Positions 47,437 through 58,350 of a stretch of 64,000 bases of DNA are shown in pieces. The notes beneath the pieces were generated by a model. That model saw only the letters and a program-made list of their open reading frames with translations. It ran no database searches and was not told the origin of the DNA. Position numbers and translations under genes: made by a program. Numbering within the stretch: position 1 is the stretch's first letter; each line of letters starts with the position of its first letter. Source of the stretch: Vibrio sp. CK2-1 (GTDB lineage: Bacteria; Pseudomonadota; Gammaproteobacteria; Enterobacterales; Vibrionaceae); NCBI RefSeq assembly GCF_021726515.1, contig NZ_JAKKCJ010000003.1, positions 248,001 through 312,000 of the forward strand. Reading direction: 5' to 3'.

Positions 47437-48990
47437 TTAGTCCGCGAGTAGGTCATCAATCACTTTATAAGTTGGATCTTCTTTGACATTGATTTCAATT
47501 AGGCTGCCAGCTTTATCCAGTAGAGTCTTACAATCTTGACTTAAATGGCGTAGATGGAGTGTCTTACCTAAACGCGTGTAACGCTCTGCTATGGTTTCAA
47601 TTGCTTCGATAGCGGAATGGTCAACCACGCGAGACTGGCCAAAATCGATGATCACATCTTGAGGATCGTCATAAGCATTGAAAAGCTCAGTAAAGTTAGC
47701 CGCAGAACCAAAGAAGATAGGGCCGTTAATTTGGTAAACTTTCGAGCCTTCTTCATTGATGCTTGTCACTGCATTGATATGTTTTGCATGTTGCCAAGCG
47801 AACATTAATGCTGAAACCACAACACCGACACCAACCGCAACGGCTAAGTCTGTCAATACGGTTACGATAGTCACAAGGATAATCACGAAGAAATCTTGCT
47901 TAGGCACTCGGCGAGCCAACTTGAAGGTTGCCCATTCAAACGTCCCGATTACCACCATAAACATTACGCCAACTAGCGCTGCTAGTGGGATCATTTCAAT
48001 CCAAGTCGCGGTAAATAAGATAAAGCAAAGTAGGGCAATCGCGGCAGTAATACCTGATAAACGGCTACGGCCACCGGAATTAATGTTGATCATCGATTGA
48101 CCAATCATGGCACAGCCACCCATCGCACCAAATACTGAGCAGGTTAAGTTACCAAGACCTTGGCCAATACATTCACGGTTTCCTTTACCACGAGTGTTCG
48201 TCATCTCATCGACTACCGTTAAGGTTAGTAGTGATTCAATTAAACCAATGGCGGCGATGATTAATGCATATGGGAAAACAATTTGTAGCGTTTCGAAGTT
48301 AAACGGTACGGCCGGTAGTGCAAATGTTGGCAGTTCACCCGCGAGTGTTGCATTCATATCACCAGACATAGTGCGTAAGAAATCAACTACAGTGCGAGTA
48401 TCTAAGTTCAAGACTTGAGTTAACGCCGTGACAACAACAATCGCCACAAGCGAAGAGGGCACAGCTTTGGTTAACTTAGGCAAGAAATAAATGATAGCCA
48501 TGGTTAAAGCGACTAAGCCTAACATGATCGTCATTTGTCCTTGTGGCAACCAAGTCATTATTCCGTTGATATCTGGCGCTTTAAATTGACCAAGCTGGGC
48601 CATGAAGATAACGATCGCTAAGCCATTCACAAAGCCAATCATCACCGGATGTGGAACGATGCGGATAAACTTACCTAGTTTTAATAAACCAGCCGTAATT
48701 TGTATTAAACCGACTAATAAAACGGCTGCAAATAAGTATTGAACGCCATGAACGGCAACTAAGCTCACCATTACAACCGCGGTCGCGCCAGTCGCGCCAG
48801 AAATCATCCCAGGACGTCCACCGAAGACAGAAGTCATGAGACCCATAATAAAGGCGGCATATAAGCCAACCATTGGATCGACACCTGCGACAAAGGCAAA
48901 GGCAACAGCCTCAGGTACTAATGCTAGTGCTACGGTCAGGCCTGATAACACATCATTTTTTAGAGATTGACTAGATATTTGGGGAAACAT
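47437..48990 (-). CDS. SulP family anion transporter with STAS domain
   Basis: Inner-membrane transporter of 517 residues. The SulP core has about 12-14 hydrophobic segments with [58 protein letters not shown] and [33 protein letters not shown] cytoplasmic STAS domain (~400-510) includes [23 protein letters not shown]. Members carry sulfate, bicarbonate or dicarboxylates; the substrate here is not evident. No carbonic anhydrase or sulfate-assimilation gene is adjacent. The gap 48991-49181 holds only promoter-type sequence. Confidence 0.9.
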   Translation of the reverse strand: MFPQISSQSLKNDVLSGLTVALALVPEAVAFAFVAGVDPMVGLYAAFIMGLMTSVFGGRPGMISGATGATAVVMVSLVAVHGVQYLFAAVLLVGLIQITAGLLKLGKFIRIVPHPVMIGFVNGLAIVIFMAQLGQFKAPDINGIMTWLPQGQMTIMLGLVALTMAIIYFLPKLTKAVPSSLVAIVVVTALTQVLNLDTRTVVDFLRTMSGDMNATLAGELPTFALPAVPFNFETLQIVFPYALIIAAIGLIESLLTLTVVDEMTNTRGKGNRECIGQGLGNLTCSVFGAMGGCAMIGQSMININSGGRSRLSGITAAIALLCFILFTATWIEMIPLAALVGVMFMVVIGTFEWATFKLARRVPKQDFFVIILVTIVTVLTDLAVAVGVGVVVSALMFAWQHAKHINAVTSINEEGSKVYQINGPIFFGSAANFTELFNAYDDPQDVIIDFGQSRVVDHSAIEAIETIAERYTRLGKTLHLRHLSQDCKTLLDKAGSLIEINVKEDPTYKVIDDLLAD

Positions 48991-49180
48991 GCTTACTCAG
49001 TTAAAAGTTATAAAATAAAGGACTCTAGTCATGAATGAAAAATGATACCAATGTCACCCTAATGGAGACAAAAGGTACAAGTGAAAGGTATTCATGATTG
49101 AGAGTGAGAATAATTTGTTGGCGAATGTTACAGAATGGTGGAATTTTCTGCAACAGGTTATCTCTTGCCAATCGTTGAGA

Positions 49181-49218
49181 TAAAAAAAGCAAGACCACCA
49201 TCTCTAGTGATCTTGCTT
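49181..49218 (-). terminator. Terminator of rne
   Basis: On the minus strand AAGCAAGA (49218-49211) pairs with TCTTGCTT (49194-49187) and is followed by TTTTTTA. Confidence 0.85.
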
Positions 49219-49247
49219 AATAACTTTAACGATTAATGCTGTTTAGC

Positions 49248-52151
49248 TTAGCCGTTAAGCGTTTTTGACATTTCAGAACTCGCATGGCCAGTTGCTGATT
49301 GGCTGCCAGCCGCTTTACCTGTGAAAGTAGATTCACGGAAAGGAGCAGCAATAATAGTGATGTCATTTAACTCGCCAGTACCAGAAGCTTTTGCCATTGG
49401 TGCGCTGACATGAGATTTTGCTTTAGCTGCTTTCACTTTGACAGATTTTGGTGTCTTAGCTTGCTGTGCTTTTGGCGTATTCTCAACAACAAGGTTATCT
49501 TGTTGCTCAGCTTTCACTTCAGAGGCAGTTTCAACTGCAGGCGCTTCAGTTACCGCTGGTGTTACTGGAGCCGCTTCTACCACTGGTGCAGGCTCTGCTT
49601 TCACAGGTTGCTGCGTGGTTGGTGCTTCAGTCGTTGTAGCGGTTTCTGTTAACGCTTTGCTTAGGATAACAATTTTACCCATCGACATTTCAGGGAAAGC
49701 GTAACCGCCAGTAGGAATGGATGCTTCTACTGCAGGTTGTGCTTGCTCTTCTTTTTGTTTCGGTTTTTCAGCTACGTATTGTGGCCATACTTTACCCATT
49801 GCCATTTCAGGTGATGCAACACCACCGGCACGTAGGCGATATGGGTTAGGGCGACGATCACGTGTGCGACGACGGCGTTGGCCGCTAGCACGAAGATGAC
49901 GTGGTGAACGACGGTTACGACGTTGTTGGCCTTCTTCTTTATCTGTTGCTTCAGGCTTGGCAGCGACTTCCGCTTGCTCTGCTTTGGCTAGATCTTGAAC
50001 GTTCGCTTCTTCTGCAACTTGCTCGTTAACACGTACTTTCTTCTTCATCTGACGACGTTGACGACGTTGTTTAACTTGAGTTGTTTTCTCTTCAGCTGAG
50101 GTGGTTTTTGCTTGAGCTTCAGCGGCAATTTGTTGGCCTTGTTCTACAACCTTAGTTGCATTTTTAGCTGGCTTTTTGTCTTGCTTTGGCTTGCGCTTCT
50201 TATCGTTACGAACGTCATTTTGAGGCGCTGCTGATTCTACTACTTTATCTGCAGTCTCGTTAGTACGCGGCTTACGGCGTTTGTTACGTTGATCATTATT
50301 GCGTTCATTACGGTCACGGTTGTTACGGCGACGATTATTATCACGCTGATCGTTGCGTTGACGGTTTTGTTGAGCTGGTTTCGCTTCTTCAGTCGCTTTC
50401 TCTTCTTTTGGCTCATCACCACCGAATAAGAAATTACCAATGGCTTTAAACAAACCACCTAAACCACCAGACTTAGCTTTCGCTTGGGGCTCTGCTTTAG
50501 GGGCAGGCGTTGGTGCGGCAGTTGGAGTTGGTGCCGGAGCGCTTGATGGTGCAAAACCTTTCAATACTGGCTCTTCAATACGACGAGGCTTCATATCAGC
50601 TAAAGCAGGCTCTTTTGCTGCTTCTTCTTTGAATGCTTCAATTCGCTTAGGCATCAAGTACGATAGAATCTGATGTTCTTCACCATCGCGTAGGCGAACC
50701 ACTTCAAAGTGAGGGGTTTCCATATCAGCGTTTGGTACAACAATGATGTTTACTTCTTGATGCTTCTCAATGTGCTGGATTGATTTGCGTTTTTCATTGA
50801 GCAAGTAAGACGCGATAGGGACAGGCACAACGGCAAGCACTTGTGAGCTGTTATCTTTTAGGGCTTCTTCTTCAATCAAACGAAGTACAGATAGAGCTAA
50901 TGATTCATTGTCACGAACCACACCAGTACCAGTACAACGAGGACAAATATGATGGCTAGCTTCCGCTAGTGACGGGCTCAAACGCTGGCGTGACATTTCT
51001 AGTAGGCCAAAGCGTGAGATACGACCAATTTGTACGCGAGCACGGTCCATTCTTACTGCTTCGCGCATGCGAGTTTCAACTTCACGTTGGTGACGAACTG
51101 GCGTCATATCAATGAAGTCGATAACCACTAGGCCACCTAGGTCACGTAAACGTAATTGACGTGCAATTTCATCTGCTGCTTCTAGGTTGGTGTTTAATGC
51201 GGTTTCTTCAATATCACCACCTTTCGTTGCACGAGCGGAGTTGATATCAATAGACGTTAATGCTTCCGTTGGATCGATAACGATTGAACCACCAGAAGGT
51301 AGACGAACTTCGCGTTGGAACGCAGATTCAATCTGGCTTTCAATTTGGTAGTGGCTAAATAGAGGTACATCGCCATCGTATTTTTTAACGCGTGATACGA
51401 AATCAGGACGCACCAATTGGATATGCGCTTTAGCACGTTCATAGATGGTATTGCTATCAATCAGAATTTCACCGATATCACGACGTAAATAGTCACGAAT
51501 AGCGCGAACGATAACATTACTTTCTTGGTGAATTAAGAAAGGTGCTGCTTCGCCGTTAGAGGCTTCTTTAATTGCAGACCAATGTTTCAGTAGGATATTC
51601 AAATCCCATTCAAGCTCTTCTGCGCTCTTGCCTACACCCGCAGTACGAACAATTAAGCCCATGCCTTGTGGTAGTTCAAGAGTGCTTAATGCTGCTTTAA
51701 GTTGAGTACGCTCATCACCTTCAATGCGACGAGAAATACCGCCAGCACGAGGGTTATTTGGCATTAATACTAAGTAGCTACCCGCAAGAGAGATAAAAGT
51801 GGTTAACGCTGCGCCTTTTTGACCGCGTTCTTCTTTTTCTACTTGAACAATAACTTCTTGGCCTTCTTTCAGAACTTCTTTAATGTTCGGACGGCCTTGG
51901 TAGGTGTAACCTGCAGGGAAGTAATCGCGGGCAATTTCTTTAAGAGGGAGGAAACCGTGTCGGTCAGCACCATAGTCTACAAATGCAGCTTCTAAACTTG
52001 GTTCTACTCGAGTGATACGGCCTTTATAAATATTAGCTTTTTTAGATTCATGACCAGGACTTTCGATATCTAAATCAAACAGTTTCTGACCATCAACTAA
52101 TGCGACGCGCAACTCTTCTTTTTGAGTTGCGTTGATCAACATTCTTTTCAT
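49248..52151 (-). CDS. rne: Ribonuclease E
   Basis: Endoribonuclease that initiates mRNA decay and processes rRNA and tRNA; scaffold of the degradosome. The catalytic half has an S1 domain (~35-125), the DNase I-like site ([18 protein letters not shown] and VVIDFIDM with the metal-binding Asp residues) and the zinc link CPRCTGTG (~404). The C-terminal half is disordered: an Arg/Asn-rich RNA-binding stretch (~590-640), then [15 protein letters not shown] like the E. coli AR2 region, then two similar motifs, [11 protein letters not shown] (~778) and [11 protein letters not shown] (~815). The length is 967 against 1061 in E. coli. A long leader precedes it. Confidence 0.96.
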   Translation of the reverse strand: MKRMLINATQKEELRVALVDGQKLFDLDIESPGHESKKANIYKGRITRVEPSLEAAFVDYGADRHGFLPLKEIARDYFPAGYTYQGRPNIKEVLKEGQEVIVQVEKEERGQKGAALTTFISLAGSYLVLMPNNPRAGGISRRIEGDERTQLKAALSTLELPQGMGLIVRTAGVGKSAEELEWDLNILLKHWSAIKEASNGEAAPFLIHQESNVIVRAIRDYLRRDIGEILIDSNTIYERAKAHIQLVRPDFVSRVKKYDGDVPLFSHYQIESQIESAFQREVRLPSGGSIVIDPTEALTSIDINSARATKGGDIEETALNTNLEAADEIARQLRLRDLGGLVVIDFIDMTPVRHQREVETRMREAVRMDRARVQIGRISRFGLLEMSRQRLSPSLAEASHHICPRCTGTGVVRDNESLALSVLRLIEEEALKDNSSQVLAVVPVPIASYLLNEKRKSIQHIEKHQEVNIIVVPNADMETPHFEVVRLRDGEEHQILSYLMPKRIEAFKEEAAKEPALADMKPRRIEEPVLKGFAPSSAPAPTPTAAPTPAPKAEPQAKAKSGGLGGLFKAIGNFLFGGDEPKEEKATEEAKPAQQNRQRNDQRDNNRRRNNRDRNERNNDQRNKRRKPRTNETADKVVESAAPQNDVRNDKKRKPKQDKKPAKNATKVVEQGQQIAAEAQAKTTSAEEKTTQVKQRRQRRQMKKKVRVNEQVAEEANVQDLAKAEQAEVAAKPEATDKEEGQQRRNRRSPRHLRASGQRRRRTRDRRPNPYRLRAGGVASPEMAMGKVWPQYVAEKPKQKEEQAQPAVEASIPTGGYAFPEMSMGKIVILSKALTETATTTEAPTTQQPVKAEPAPVVEAAPVTPAVTEAPAVETASEVKAEQQDNLVVENTPKAQQAKTPKSVKVKAAKAKSHVSAPMAKASGTGELNDITIIAAPFRESTFTGKAAGSQSATGHASSEMSKTLNG

Positions 52152-52813
52152 TTTTAAAATTCTCGTTGTTTTTCTTCGTGATAATTGCTTATCGCTTTAT
52201 GTCGTATCAAAGGTGCCAGATCCCATGACTTTGGCTTCAACCTCACGGCTGTATAGGGGATGCGCTAGGGCACAATAGCCACCAAACATTCATACCTTTC
52301 TTATTTGAAGTTATGTCACAAAATCTTGTGTTAGAACTTCAATTACTTTGGGTAGAACGCGAATGCTTGGTCCGAATTCAAGTCGGTATTACTTCTGCAT
52401 TGATAACGTGAGTAGGCGATAAGTTGGTCTTCGTCAGCTGTGTCTTACGCCTAATGCAGCACATACGTTCGAAGCTTCTACTCATTAATTGCAATGGATG
52501 ACATTAAATTTGCATAGAAAATGTTCAATACAACCATTGCAGCTGTGAACTATAGCAGCGCCAAGAAATATCAGCAATCAGCTTTACGTCAAAGTGCGTA
52601 AATAAATAGGAAAACCTGTGGTTAACTCGGAAGTGAGTGATATTACATCCGTATTATTAATAATATTAATTTGTTTAATAACATGCTGTTAGTTTGATTC
52701 TTGTTTTAATTTTGTACGGTTGTGAGTGAAAAGTGAACGTGGGGGATAAAATGGAGATAATAATTTTCAGAATCTTATGCCTCTGGGCGATGTTTGAGTG
52801 TTAGAATAGCCGG
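52152..52813. other. rne-rluC intergenic region with probable rne autoregulatory leader
   Basis: These 662 bp separate the divergent rne and rluC starts. In E. coli rne has a leader of more than 350 bases whose hairpins let RNase E cut its own message; the equally long gap suggests the same here. Towards rne the minus strand has GC-rich sequence likely to fold (about 52210-52290). The rluC side is A/T-rich promoter sequence. A short repeat motif (ATACCTTTC..., 52292-52311) matches one at 38112. No gene is seen. Confidence 0.45.
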
Positions 52814-53758
52814 ATGAATGATATTAAAACAGAAGTGAAATTTGTCGATATTGACGCTGATATGGCGGGCCAACGAATCGACAATTTTTTGCGTAATCAA
52901 TTAAAGCAGATCCCTAAAAGCATGGTTTATCGAATCTTGCGTAAGGGAGAAGTGCGCGTAAATAAAAAACGCGTGAAGGCGGAATATAAATTACAAGCCG
53001 GTGACATCGTTCGTATTCCTCCGGTACGCATTTCGGCAGAAGAAGATGCCGCCCCCGTGAGCACCAAATTAGATAAAGTCTCTGAGTTAGAACATTGCAT
53101 CATTTTCGAAGATGACAGCATGCTGATTTTAAATAAACCATCGGGGACGGCGGTTCATGGCGGCAGCGGTTTAAAATTTGGCGCCATCGAAGCATTACGA
53201 GCATTGCGCCCACAAGCTCGCTTTCTTGAATTGGTTCACCGTATCGACCGTGATACTTCTGGGATCTTATTGGTTGCTAAAAAGCGCTCGGCATTGCGTC
53301 ATTTACAAGCACAATTTCGCGAGAAGACCGTTCAGAAGTATTATTTTGCTTTAGTGATGGGAGAGTGGAAGCAGAGCTGTAAAGTGGTTAAGGCTCCGCT
53401 GCTCAAAAATGAAGTGAATAGCATTGTTCGAGTAAACCCAAATGGTAAGCCGTCAGAAACTCGCTATAAGATTTTGGAAAAGTTTAATCAAGCGACCTTA
53501 GTTCAAGCTAGCCCGATTACGGGTAGAACACACCAAATTCGTGTTCATTGTCAGTATGTCGGCCATCCGATTGCTTGGGATGACCGCTATGGTGACCGTC
53601 GTTTTGATGCTTATACAGGGCAAGTAGGGCTGAATCGTTTATTCCTTCATGCCGCCAATATTAAATTTACGCATCCGGCGACAGAAGAGACTATGGATAT
53701 TTCAGCACCAATGGAAGCCAAACTCGAAAAAGCGCTAGCAGGTTTAAGAGCGAAATAA
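52814..53758 (+). CDS. rluC: 23S rRNA pseudouridine synthase RluC
   Basis: Makes pseudouridine at positions 955, 2504 and 2580 of 23S rRNA (E. coli numbering). An N-terminal S4 domain (~18-75, GQRIDNFLRNQLKQIPKS) precedes the RluA-type catalytic domain, with the catalytic Asp in ELVHRIDRDTSGILLVAKK (~145) and SPITGRTHQIRVH later. Its 314 residues match E. coli RluC (319). It is divergent from rne as in E. coli, and that position supports RluC over RluA or RluD. Confidence 0.94.
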   Translation: MNDIKTEVKFVDIDADMAGQRIDNFLRNQLKQIPKSMVYRILRKGEVRVNKKRVKAEYKLQAGDIVRIPPVRISAEEDAAPVSTKLDKVSELEHCIIFEDDSMLILNKPSGTAVHGGSGLKFGAIEALRALRPQARFLELVHRIDRDTSGILLVAKKRSALRHLQAQFREKTVQKYYFALVMGEWKQSCKVVKAPLLKNEVNSIVRVNPNGKPSETRYKILEKFNQATLVQASPITGRTHQIRVHCQYVGHPIAWDDRYGDRRFDAYTGQVGLNRLFLHAANIKFTHPATEETMDISAPMEAKLEKALAGLRAK

Positions 53759-53782
53759 CGGACTATTTAACCTAGGTGAAGG

Positions 53783-54373
53783 CTATTTAGATAAAACCTG
53801 AATGCCTTGCTTTTCAAGCATATCGATTAAGGTAATAAGTGGTAAGCCTATAAGCGAGTTAGGATCTTTACCTTCTAAGCGTTCGAATAAAGCAATACCG
53901 AGTCCTTCGCTTTTGAAACTTCCGGCGCAATAGAAAGGTTGCTCAGTATCGACATAGTATTCAATTTGCGCTTGAGAGAGCGTTCGGAAGTGCACGTTGA
54001 ATTCATCTAGTGTGACATCACAGCATCCTGTTTCGCTGTTAAAAACCGCGAGGCCAGTATAAAACGTAATGACTTGGCCACTCGCTTGAGTCAACTGTTG
54101 AATGGCATTGTCTCGAGTAAGGGGTTTGCCAATAATGGCGTTGTTAATAACGCAAACTTGATCAGAGCCAATAATGATTTGTTTGCCTTGCTCTTTTAGT
54201 GCGCATGATTGGGCTTTCATTTTGGCTAAACGCAGTACCAGTTCGGTCGCGCTTTCACCAGCCAACGGCGTTTCATCACAGTTAGGTTCACGAGTTTCAA
54301 ATTCGATAGCAAGTTTATCAAGTAATTGTTTTCGGTAAGAGGATGTGGAAGCTAAAATTAGTTTTGGCGACAT
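53783..54373 (-). CDS. yceF: YceF, Maf-type 7-methyl-GTP pyrophosphatase
   Basis: Nucleotide pyrophosphatase of the Maf family, cleaving modified nucleoside triphosphates to monophosphates. Motifs are [36 protein letters not shown] (catalytic Asp) and [21 protein letters not shown]. The 196 residues and [10 protein letters not shown] place it in the YceF branch rather than YhdE. It is convergent with rluC and divergent from yceD. The 201-bp gap to yceD contains a short repeat at 54397-54455. Confidence 0.9.
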   Translation of the reverse strand: MSPKLILASTSSYRKQLLDKLAIEFETREPNCDETPLAGESATELVLRLAKMKAQSCALKEQGKQIIIGSDQVCVINNAIIGKPLTRDNAIQQLTQASGQVITFYTGLAVFNSETGCCDVTLDEFNVHFRTLSQAQIEYYVDTEQPFYCAGSFKSEGLGIALFERLEGKDPNSLIGLPLITLIDMLEKQGIQVLSK

Positions 54374-54396
54374 AAGTGGGCCTTTAAAGATTAATT

Positions 54397-54455
54397 TATA
54401 TACACCTAAGTAACTTCAAGGTGCCAATTTACGTGTCTTACATTACTTGGGCATA
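54397..54455. repeat. 59-bp reduced copy of the intergenic repeat
   Basis: The left end (CACCTAAGTAACTTCAAG) and right end (ACTTGGGCATA) match the 12.7-kb element ends in inverted orientation, but only about 20 bases separate them. It lies in the yceF-yceD gap and looks like an internally deleted family member. Confidence 0.55.
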
Positions 54456-54574
54456 CTAAAACAAATCACGCTATGCGTCATGTTGAACGGTGCATAGAAC
54501 AGGGAAAAGGAAAGTGTAAGTTTTTTGCCTTTTCCTTTGACTAAATTCATTTTGGAGGATAATATTCGCGCCCT

Positions 54575-55099
54575 ATGCAAAAGGTAAAAATACCGCGTAC
54601 AGTTGACCCAGCAAAATCTGCTCAAAAACGCTTAGACTATCAAGGTATAGTTCAAGTTAGTTTAATGAAGCGCATTGCCGAGTTGACTGAAGGCGTCAAA
54701 CGCGACGCAGAAGTATCATTGTCCTTTGAGTTGGATGAACAACGATTAGTCGTTATCTCTGGTAAAGCTAACGTCGAAGTCGATTTAGAATGTCAACGCT
54801 GTAATGAGATATTCGCGCATTTGTGCGAAGTTGAATTCACTTGTACCCCTGTTTACAGTGAGAAAAGTGAACAAGACGCACCGGAAGAGTACGATTTGGT
54901 AGATCTGAACGAGTACGGTGAGTTGGATCTGATTAAGTTAGTGGAAGACGAGTTCATTCTAGAATTACCTCAAATTGCGATGCATGACGAATCTGAATGT
55001 AGCGTACAATCAAACAATATGGTGTTTGGTGATCTCCCAGAAGAAGTTTTGGAAGAAAAACCGAATCCATTTGACGTTTTAAAAAATTTAAAGCGCTAG
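54575..55099 (+). CDS. yceD: YceD, DUF177 protein linked to 23S rRNA accumulation
   Basis: A 174-residue soluble acidic protein of the DUF177 family. Family marks are VPRTVDP-like KIPRTVDPAKSAQKR at the N-terminus, VDLECQRCNEIF with the paired cysteines, and an acidic C-terminus ending in NPFDVLKNLKR. E. coli YceD is needed for normal 23S rRNA levels. GGAGGA lies about 14 bases before the ATG. rpmF follows after 41 bp, an arrangement found across bacteria and consistent with a role in ribosome assembly. Confidence 0.92.
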   Translation: MQKVKIPRTVDPAKSAQKRLDYQGIVQVSLMKRIAELTEGVKRDAEVSLSFELDEQRLVVISGKANVEVDLECQRCNEIFAHLCEVEFTCTPVYSEKSEQDAPEEYDLVDLNEYGELDLIKLVEDEFILELPQIAMHDESECSVQSNNMVFGDLPEEVLEEKPNPFDVLKNLKR

Positions 55100-55140
55100 T
55101 GCTATAAAGCATTAGAGTTTAAAAACGAAGGAGTAGGGTC

Positions 55141-55311
55141 ATGGCCGTACAAAAGAGCAAAAAATCACGTTCAATGCGTGGCATGCGTCGTTCACACGAT
55201 GCGCTAACTACTAGTGCATTATCTGTAGACGCAACTTCAGGTGAAACTCACCTACGTCACAACGTGACTGCTGACGGTTACTACCGTGGCAAAAAGGTTA
55301 TCAACAAGTAA
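55141..55311 (+). CDS. rpmF: 50S ribosomal protein L32
   Basis: A complete 56-residue basic protein of the large subunit. The product begins [20 protein letters not shown] and ends RGKKVINK. The [17 protein letters not shown] segment is the L32 hallmark; the cysteines of zinc-type L32 are absent, as in other gammaproteobacteria. AAGGAG lies 9 bases before the ATG. It sits between yceD and plsX, the usual order, and is probably co-transcribed with both. Confidence 0.95.
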   Translation: MAVQKSKKSRSMRGMRRSHDALTTSALSVDATSGETHLRHNVTADGYYRGKKVINK

Positions 55312-55320
55312 GGTTGACCT

Positions 55321-56346
55321 TTGCAAACTATTACCGTTGCACTTGATGCAATGGGCGGGGATTTCGGTCCTCGCGTAACAGTGCCTGCCGCCGTGCAGGC
55401 ATTGTCACATTTCCCAGAGCTGAAAGTTATCTTGGTCGGTGATCGTGAACAAATCACGAAAGAACTGACACATCTCGGATTTACTCCGACCCCTCGTCTC
55501 ATCATTAAACATAGTGAGAGAGATATTTCTAATGATGAAAAGCCGTCTTTAGCATTACGCAATAGTTCCGGAACATCGATGCGCATTGCGCTTGATCATG
55601 TTGCCGATGGTATGGCCGATGCTTGCGTGAGTGGTGGAAATACCGGCGCTTTAATGGCTTTGTCAAAATTCCGTCTTAAATTATTACCTGGGATAGAACG
55701 TCCAGCCCTTGTTAGTGCATTACCAACGGTATCCGGTAAAAAAACCTGGATGCTAGATCTGGGTGCTAATGTATCGGTTGATGCGGATACTTTATTCCAA
55801 TTTGCCGTGATGGGTAGCGCGTTGGCTGAAGTGCATATTCCACATCCGCCTCGAGTGGCGATTTTGAATGTTGGTGAAGAAGAAATAAAAGGCAATGACT
55901 TGGTTAAGCGTTGCTCAGAATTACTCAGCCAAACAAAAGAAATCAACTATTCTGGCTATATTGAAGGAAATCAGCTTTTTTATGATGTCGCAGATGTGAT
56001 AGTTTGTGATGGATTTGTCGGAAATGTGTGCCTGAAAACCTGTGAAGGGGTAGCGCACTTATTCCACCAAAAATTAAAAAGTTATTTTACTTCTTCAACA
56101 ATTAAGGGCTGGATTGCTCGAAAATTGTTCTCTAATTTATTTAATGAGTTAAAAACACTGAACCCCGACCAGTATAATGGTGCAAGTTTGCTAGGATTGC
56201 GCGGCATTGTTATCAAAAGCCATGGGCAAGCTGATACATCTGCTATGATCAATGCAATTGGTGAAGCAGTGTATGAAGTCAAACAGCAAGTCCCAAGCCG
56301 TATAAGCGATCGCTTAGAAGCGGTTTTACTCGAGAGGCATTATTAG
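55321..56346 (+). CDS. plsX: Phosphate acyltransferase PlsX
   Basis: Converts acyl-ACP to acyl phosphate for phospholipid synthesis at the membrane surface. Motifs are [12 protein letters not shown] at the N-terminus, [21 protein letters not shown] and [17 protein letters not shown]. The 341 residues are close to the E. coli protein. The start is a TTG 9 bases after the rpmF stop, with AAGG in the stop region as ribosome-binding site; translation is probably coupled to rpmF. Confidence 0.95.
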   Translation: MQTITVALDAMGGDFGPRVTVPAAVQALSHFPELKVILVGDREQITKELTHLGFTPTPRLIIKHSERDISNDEKPSLALRNSSGTSMRIALDHVADGMADACVSGGNTGALMALSKFRLKLLPGIERPALVSALPTVSGKKTWMLDLGANVSVDADTLFQFAVMGSALAEVHIPHPPRVAILNVGEEEIKGNDLVKRCSELLSQTKEINYSGYIEGNQLFYDVADVIVCDGFVGNVCLKTCEGVAHLFHQKLKSYFTSSTIKGWIARKLFSNLFNELKTLNPDQYNGASLLGLRGIVIKSHGQADTSAMINAIGEAVYEVKQQVPSRISDRLEAVLLERHY

Positions 56347-56351
56347 TCTTC

Positions 56352-57302
56352 ATGAATAGCAAAATTTTAGGAACAGGTAGTTACCTACCGACTCAAGTGC
56401 GTACTAACGCTGATTTAGAAAAAATGGTTGATACTAGTGATGAGTGGATTGTAACTCGTACTGGTATTCGTGAGCGCCGTATTTCTGCTCCCGATGAATC
56501 CGTTGCTGATATGGCTTATCACGCATCAGTTAATGCGATTGAAATGGCTGGCATTGATAAGCACGATATTGACCTAATTATTGTTGCGACCACCAGTGGC
56601 AGCCACAAATTCCCATCATCAGCTTGTCAGGTTCAAGCAGCATTGGGCATCAAAGGTTGTCCTGCGTTTGATGTAGCCGCGGCTTGTTCTGGTTTTGTGT
56701 ATGCTTTATCGATTGCTGATCAGCATATTAAAACGGGAATGGCGAAGAATGTTCTGGTTATCGGTGCCGATGCGTTATCAAAAATGTGCGATCCTGAAGA
56801 CCGTTCAACCATTATTTTATTTGGTGATGCCGCCGGTGCCGTAGTACTTGGTGCTAGCGAAGAACCAGGTATTATTTCAACCCATTTGCATGCAGATGGC
56901 CGCTTTGGTGAGCTATTAAGCTTAGAAGAAGCGAAGCGTGGTGAGTATATCGACGCTTGGTTACACATGGCTGGTAATGAAGTATTTAAAGTCGCCGTAA
57001 CTCAATTATCTAAGTTAGTGAAAGATACACTAGCTGCGAATGGTATGGCGAAAACCGAGCTCGATTGGCTTGTACCACATCAAGCGAACTTACGTATCAT
57101 TTCAGCCACGGCTAAGAAGCTTGCCATGTCACTTGATCAAGTGGTGGTAACATTAGACCGTCATGGTAATACCTCTGCCGCTACGGTTCCAACCGCATTA
57201 GATGAAGCGGTTCGCGATGGTCGAATTCAACGTGGCCATATGCTGTTATTAGAAGCGTTTGGTGGCGGTTTCACATGGGGCTCTGCGCTCGTTCGATTCT
57301 AA
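56352..57302 (+). CDS. fabH: 3-Oxoacyl-ACP synthase III FabH
   Basis: Condenses acetyl-CoA with malonyl-ACP to start fatty-acid synthesis. The Cys-His-Asn triad is in [11 protein letters not shown] (Cys ~112), [10 protein letters not shown] (His ~243) and [12 protein letters not shown] (Asn ~273). The N-terminal [20 protein letters not shown] is typical. Its 316 residues match E. coli (317). The ATG is 5 bases after the plsX stop with GAGAGG inside the end of plsX. Confidence 0.96.
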   Translation: MNSKILGTGSYLPTQVRTNADLEKMVDTSDEWIVTRTGIRERRISAPDESVADMAYHASVNAIEMAGIDKHDIDLIIVATTSGSHKFPSSACQVQAALGIKGCPAFDVAAACSGFVYALSIADQHIKTGMAKNVLVIGADALSKMCDPEDRSTIILFGDAAGAVVLGASEEPGIISTHLHADGRFGELLSLEEAKRGEYIDAWLHMAGNEVFKVAVTQLSKLVKDTLAANGMAKTELDWLVPHQANLRIISATAKKLAMSLDQVVVTLDRHGNTSAATVPTALDEAVRDGRIQRGHMLLLEAFGGGFTWGSALVRF

Positions 57303-57359
57303 TTGTTAGGTTTATCTACACGTTAGGTAAATGAGATTTTAATTTTAAGGAAATTTTCT

Positions 57360-58286
57360 ATGAGTAAGTTTGCTGTTGTATTTCCAGGGCAGGGCTCTCA
57401 AACTGTTGGCATGCTAGCGGAACTTGGCGAGCAATATGAAGTTGTAAAAGCAACATTTGCCGAAGCATCAGAAGCGCTTGGTTATGATTTATGGGCTTTG
57501 GTTCAAAATGGCCCTGTAGAAGATTTAAATGAAACACACCGTACTCAGCCTGCATTATTAGCTGCCTCTGTAGCGATCTGGCGTGTATGGCAAGAAATTG
57601 GTGGCGAACAACCTCAAGTGGTAGCAGGCCATAGCCTAGGTGAATACTCAGCATTAGTATGCGCGGGCGTTATCGACTTTAAACAAGCGATTAAGTTAGT
57701 TGCGCTACGTGGAGAGCTAATGCAGCAAGCGGTTCCTGCTGGCGTTGGTGCAATGTTTGCAATTATTGGTCTAGATGATGCCGCGATTGCTAAAGCATGT
57801 GAAGAAGCAGCGCAAGGCGAAGTCGTATCACCGGTAAACTTTAACTCTCCAGGTCAAGTCGTAATTGCCGGCAATAAAGCGGCAGTAGAACGTGCTGGTG
57901 AGCTTTGTAAGGCGGCAGGTGCTAAGCGTGCATTGCCTTTACCAGTTTCTGTACCTTCACACTGTGCATTGATGAAACCAGCTGCGGATAAACTTGCTGA
58001 AGCATTAGCGGATATCGAGTTTAACGCACCGATCGTACCTGTAATTAATAACGTCGATGTGATTGCAGAAACGGATCCTGCGAAAATTAAAGATGCGCTT
58101 GTTCGCCAATTATATAGCCCAGTTCGTTGGACTGAAGGCGTAGTTGTAATGCATGATCAAGGCGTAGAAAACTTATTAGAGTTTGGACCAGGTAAAGTAT
58201 TAACTGGTTTGACTAAACGAATTGTAAAAGCCTTGAGCGCACAAGCTGTGAATGATCCAGCTTCTCTTGATGCCGCTCGCGGTTAA
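57360..58286 (+). CDS. fabD: Malonyl-CoA:ACP transacylase FabD
   Basis: Moves malonyl from CoA to the ACP phosphopantetheine arm. The active Ser is in GHSLGEYSALV (~92), with VFPGQGSQTVGM at the N-terminus, ALRGELMQQAVP in the middle and the catalytic His in SVPSHCALM (~199). Its 308 residues match E. coli (309). TAAGGAAA precedes the ATG. Third gene of the plsX-fab cluster. Confidence 0.96.
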   Translation: MSKFAVVFPGQGSQTVGMLAELGEQYEVVKATFAEASEALGYDLWALVQNGPVEDLNETHRTQPALLAASVAIWRVWQEIGGEQPQVVAGHSLGEYSALVCAGVIDFKQAIKLVALRGELMQQAVPAGVGAMFAIIGLDDAAIAKACEEAAQGEVVSPVNFNSPGQVVIAGNKAAVERAGELCKAAGAKRALPLPVSVPSHCALMKPAADKLAEALADIEFNAPIVPVINNVDVIAETDPAKIKDALVRQLYSPVRWTEGVVVMHDQGVENLLEFGPGKVLTGLTKRIVKALSAQAVNDPASLDAARG

Positions 58287-58350
58287 TACTGATGGCATGG
58301 TGTTGAGCTATGCCTAGGTATCACATTTTCAGTCATAAAGAGGATTTATA

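Noticed and set aside
49410..49899. Three Cys/Ser/Arg-rich plus-strand frames opposite the RNase E tail
   Set aside because: They mirror the low-complexity C-terminal coding sequence of rne on the other strand.
54443..54625. 60-codon minus-strand frame in the yceF-yceD gap
   Set aside because: It overlaps the yceD start and has no ribosome-binding site or homology that I can recognise.
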